DNA from: Kondoa malvinella
Taxonomy: Eukaryota; Basidiomycota; Agaricostilbomycetes; Agaricostilbales; Kondoaceae
DNA length: 64,000 nucleotides
NCBI GenBank assembly: GCA_039545315.1
Contig: BCIM01000002.1
Location: forward strand, 1,143,369 to 1,207,368
Reading direction: 5' to 3'
Position 1 is the first letter of the stretch, and each line of letters opens with the position of its first letter. A model generated the notes under the pieces. That model made no database searches, was not told the origin of the DNA, and was given only the letters and a program-made list of their open reading frames with translations. Below are positions 60,253 to 64,000 of this stretch, one piece after another. The position numbers and the translations under genes are program-made.

Positions 60253-63167
60253 ATGGAACCTCTAGACGATGCAGTGCCCTTCAGCGAACCAGAAGATGCA
60301 TCGTACGACGATAGCAGCAGCCAGTATAACAGAAACAGCCGACCATTCGCTGGTCAGGTATCTTCGAAACACCGTCCCAACGTGAACTCGCTGTCAAGTT
60401 TCATTACTGCTCCAGAGCAACCGAATATTGCCTCTGTGCCCGTCGCTTCAACGTCAAGTATCATGTATGCCGACATACCGCGAATAGAGCAGACGGCTAT
60501 GGATATTGATTCGCCGCCTCATCACACCTCAAACAATCTAGATGCTGCAACGCCGCGGCCTACAGCAGCGCAGGAAGCACAGAATCAACTCCCAAGATTA
60601 CAAACAGTCACGGAAGCGCCTTCATCCATTTCCGACGTGGAAGAAACTTTAAATGACGCGCAGAAAGACAGAGCACGGCTTCCTCTGGCAAGCTCCGACT
60701 ACCCTCCTAATGATCAGTCATTCAACACATCACCGCAATCGCTGCTTCCGACTGGCGCTCCCAGCTACCCTCCTGTCTCGCCGATTTCCCCGCCTTATGC
60801 AGAACGTCAATCTCCAGCTCAGCTCTATGCGGATGCTCAGAGCTCTCGACATCAGATACAAAATCGATCATCTCAGTCAGCGCTTTTACCCAACCTCAAC
60901 TCATACCAGACTTCACCTGTCGATGCGACTTCGAACTTTGGCTCGAATTCGCCCTATCCACCTATCAGACCAGGATCTAGCCATACTGGGCTTGAAACTG
61001 CTCCTCCATCGACTTATAATGGTCCTCCGATGAATCCATCTGCGCTGGATAGAACACCTTCTCTTTCTGCGCCTTTTCCACCTGATGAAGTTCGCTTACC
61101 TCGATCCAACTCCAGCCCATCTTTCACCCAACAGATCCGTGCTTCTTCCTCTCGACACATGCTGGATTCGACCTTGACACCAGCTGTGACCAATTCCTTT
61201 TTCCCACTTGAAGCGTCTACGTCTCGCCTTGTGCCTTCTATGCCGCCTGTGCAAGAGATTTGTGTGGAATGCATGATGCGTGATCGAGATATGATTGATG
61301 TGGATGTGACCAGTTATGGTATTTGGGCTCGAGCGAGTGATGTGGATTACCAAGAACGGTTGGCTCAAGAGGAAGCTGAAGCTGAAGCGGATGAGAAAGC
61401 AGCTTTGAGAAGTCGGCACAGTCATATTAGCATGAATGGCAATGGCACAGATGAAGGAAGTCAGAATGGAAGTGGTAGCATGCATGGCAGTCTTGAGCGG
61501 AGAGAAAGGCTAGGTCGAAAGTTGAAGAGGCTAGGGACAGGCCATCCTTTGACTACTGCATCTCTCAAACTGTGGACGAGCATGGTAAGTCAATCGCAAT
61601 CGTGATTCGAGCATCGTTTCTGATTGGCAAACAGAACATACCGGCCTCGAATCATCGCTGGCGAACGCTGCAGCAGTTCATCACCGAACAAGCACATATA
61701 CTCGATATGCAAAGCAACGCGCGACTTCTGGCGACATCTCAAGCGAGCTATAGACCGGCCAAAGACCCGGCGCTTCAAGCAAGGCAGATCGCTTCGCAAG
61801 CGTCTTCACCCAATTTGGGCATCAGCAGAGATCGTGCGCAATCTGCTATTGCGCCGCCAAAACATATCATTATCGACCGCAAAGAGGATCAGCGTTCTCG
61901 TTCCCAGAGCAGAGCGTCAGGTCAAGCATTGCGACAGCGGCGACCGGATATCATCGACAACGAGAACGACCCTTACTATCGCAGTAGCTCAGTCATGTCT
62001 GTTTCGCCATCCACTGGCCAGCTGCCGACGGGAGAAATCGATCGACCAGATCTGGAAGCTTTCCGTCGCTTCTCTAGTCCGATGCCAAAGCACACGACAG
62101 CAGCTTCTCCTCAGCCTCAGAACAATATCTCTCGCAACGAATTCTCCCACAGCTCAACCGACCTACGAGCGTCCTCGTCCTACTTCCCTCGCAGCGAATC
62201 GCCTGGCAGATCATCCATGGCGCATAGCGAAAGACCAAAGTCGTTCTGGGGCATGGGCGGGAAATGGAGAGGGCGAAGCAGTGCAGCTGGCTCGATGGCT
62301 TCGTATGCGCCATCTGGATCGATGATCGATATGCACCTTGGGCTGTTTCAAGAACGAGATCTCCCACCTATACCACTCAAAGCGGTGTCTAGTGATGTTC
62401 GCCCTTCCACCGAGTCTGCACAGTTTGCAACGCAATCTGCAAACAAGAAGAAGAAGAAAGGCTTCAAGAAGTTCTTTTCCAAACTGGTCTCGCCCAAATC
62501 TGAACAACCTGATCCCTTGACTGCTGGCAGTTCACCTCTGTACGATGAGCCTAGGAGCAGACCTCTTCAGGATGAAGATTATTACTCTGAGCCGTTGCAA
62601 CCTCCCGTGCGCAACATATGTTATTTCCTTCGCTTGATGCTAATTGACTTACAGGCACCGTTCTATCTGTCTTCACAAGCGCTTAGACATGACCGCTCAG
62701 CTTCAAGCTCCTCACAAAGCTCCTCCCCGCCTTCACCAGCGCATACACGGTCGTCTTTCATGCCCAGCCCTGATCTGGTTCGTCTGAAATCCAGGGATAC
62801 GGGCAATTATCTCGACTCGCAATCCATCAAATCTTACGATCTATATTCCGCTCAATGCAAAGCGCCGCTGGAGACTTCGACGGACCGATACAGTGCGACC
62901 TATCCGCCTCTGCGGCGGGAAAAGTCATTGCCTGCGCTGCCTCCGGACGACTCAGTCGAAGCCTGGGAGCAGAGTGCAAACAGGTCGTCTGTTATGCAGT
63001 CAAGTGACGAGTGGGACAGCGTGATCGGCGGTGGTCCAAAGAGCGCGGCACACAAGAAAACGCAAAAGACGCGCAGTAAGGTGTTTAGTCTCTCGTCATT
63101 CAAGAAAGGTGGCTCTTTCGACCTCAACGCATCCACTTTGCGCGAGAAAGAAGTATCACATCGGTAG
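60253..63167 (+). CDS. Large Ser/Pro-rich protein with conserved ICVECMMRDRDM motif
   Basis: About 940 aa. A long disordered Ser/Pro/Gln region precedes a conserved-looking block with ICVECMMRDRDMIDVDVT, GIWARASDVDYQERLAQEE and, after a run of charged residues, LTTASLKLWTSM. A 50-odd nt intron (donor GTAAGT at about 61585) joins NIPASNHRWRTLQQFITEQA and HILDMQSNARLL. The C-terminal half is disordered and basic, with KKKKKGFKKFFSKLVSPKSE. A second intron of 48 nt (about 62608-62655, donor GTGCGC, acceptor TTACAG) has no in-frame stop, so retention would add 16 residues. I recall the Cys-containing block from fungal proteins of unknown function. Stop TAG at 63165. Confidence 0.7.
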
Positions 63168-63402
63168 ATCTCTTGATCACCACTTCAGAGCCTCAGCTGA
63201 CCAGTAATTCTAGATGTTAACGTTATTTATTGAAGTGCAATTTTGTACAAAGGCAGCTCTGTTCACGGGTGGATTGAGGTTTGCTGGTGTTGCAATACAA
63301 GCAATGATCACGATCATACATTGAAGGGGCCCTTTCCCGACCAAACGATACTGATAAACCTTTGCTACACTGACGAAATTTCGAAGAGCCCTAGACATTC
63401 TG

Positions 63403-64000
63403 TCACATCGGTAACCCGGAAGGCTGTGCGTCTGTCGAGAACGATCTAGAGACGTCAAGAACGCCAGCTGCACTAGATGGCCTTCGAGGTTGATGAGGCG
63501 GATATGTGAAACCATTCTTCTCCCCTGACATGTAATTGTCGTCACCGTAGCTGGCGTTGAATGTAAAGCCGCCATTCGTTGGCGATGCTGGCAGTGACGA
63601 TGCTGTAAAAGCGTTGTTCGACATTACACCCCAAGAACGATGACGCTGATGTGACGAAGCAGGATGCAGACTCTGATTGTTTTGTAATGTCTTGAACCCA
63701 AGATCGCTATGAGAGCGATGATGGCCATGCGAATGAGTCGTAAGAAGAGATGGGCGCTGCTGATGCTGCTGATGCTGAGGGTGCTGAGGATGCTGATCCA
63801 TGAACGAGGGCATTGAATGACCAAAGTCTGTGCCGACACCAAACAGGCCAGACACAGGATGCTGATCGGTGAATCTAGAGTTGCTTGGGTGGCCTTCTTC
63901 GTTCAAGTAAGGGGAAGGAGAATTTTGATGCAACAATGATGAGAAGTCGAATTGCTGCTGTGAAGGAGGTGATGGATAGCTGAAGTGAGCAGGATCATTT
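63403..64000 (-). CDS. His/Gln/Ser-rich protein (5' partial)
   Basis: Open on the minus strand to the right window edge, so start and any N-terminal domain are outside. The visible part is low-complexity: FSYPSPPSQQQFDFSSLLHQ, a His/Gln repeat, THSHGHHRSHSDLGFK, HRSWGVMSNNAFTASS, FTYPPHQPRRPSSAAG, ending QPSGLPM with a stop at 63403. Composition suggests a disordered tail of a regulatory protein, but nothing identifies the family. Confidence 0.55.
   Translation of the reverse strand, partial: NDPAHFSYPSPPSQQQFDFSSLLHQNSPSPYLNEEGHPSNSRFTDQHPVSGLFGVGTDFGHSMPSFMDQHPQHPQHQQHQQRPSLLTTHSHGHHRSHSDLGFKTLQNNQSLHPASSHQRHRSWGVMSNNAFTASSLPASPTNGGFTFNASYGDDNYMSGEKNGFTYPPHQPRRPSSAAGVLDVSRSFSTDAQPSGLPM
63756..63797 (-). 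repeat. Coding CAG/CAT-CCT repeat
   Basis: Imperfect 6-9 nt units encode alternating Gln, His and Pro (DQHPQHPQHQQHQQR). It is in frame with the surrounding Ser/His-rich protein and is a likely site of length polymorphism. Confidence 0.65.

Overview
The window looks like a nuclear segment of a compact, intron-dense fungal genome, most likely a basidiomycete. Nearly every gene is split by introns of about 46-60 nt with GT(A/C)AG-type donors and CTGA(C/T) branch-like motifs. Genes sit 40-900 bp apart on both strands. Housekeeping proteins (MOT1, NUP133, UFD1, LUC7, RPA32, eIF5A, GAPDH, a Rho2-like GTPase) have fungal character. I cannot name the species. Gene models were made by hand: I joined open frames at splice signals and checked that conserved motifs were restored, so exact ends are less certain than gene identities.

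Layout. 1-2000: 3' part of a Ser/Pro-rich gene. 2098-9795: the most accessory-like block, two paralogous cytochrome P450 genes on the minus strand flanking a plus-strand ABC half-transporter. 9796-12085: unresolved membrane-protein reading frames and a small conserved-looking gene. 12567-24000: cyclin-box-like protein, RPA32, LUC7, a small Zn2Cys6 factor, a KDM5/Jhd2-type histone demethylase and a SCAMP. 24243-34259: a three-finger Sfp1-like zinc-finger protein, mitochondrial uS11 and MOT1. 34423-44379: a DOMON cell-surface protein, UFD1, a tandem-GNAT protein and NUP133. 44608-48771: two tandem type II membrane proteins with GDSH and DxxH motifs (PC-esterase/SGNH-like). 48847-55524: a chromodomain protein, NPR2, a METTL16-like RNA methyltransferase and eIF5A. 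56481-64000: GAPDH, a Rho2-like GTPase, a large Ser-rich protein with an ICVECMMRDRDM motif, and a partial His/Gln/Ser-rich gene.

The clearest unusual signals concern gene structure. (1) Four introns appear to use GC-AG borders (GCAAG donors). Two are strongly supported: in one the paralogous P450 has a GT-AG intron at the same codon, in the other the splice restores a perfect C2H2 finger. (2) Two microexons carry essential residues: 6 nt in GAPDH (GIN of the Rossmann loop) and 11 nt in the first P450 (the heme-ligating Cys). (3) Several coding first exons are only 3-16 nt long. (4) Introns interrupt or abut nucleotide-binding P-loops in three different genes.

Functionally, P450-ABC-P450 is a plausible small oxidation/export unit. 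No backbone biosynthetic enzyme is visible, so the product is unknown. The remaining genes are mostly unrelated housekeeping functions. No tRNA, rRNA, CRISPR array or transposon was recognised.
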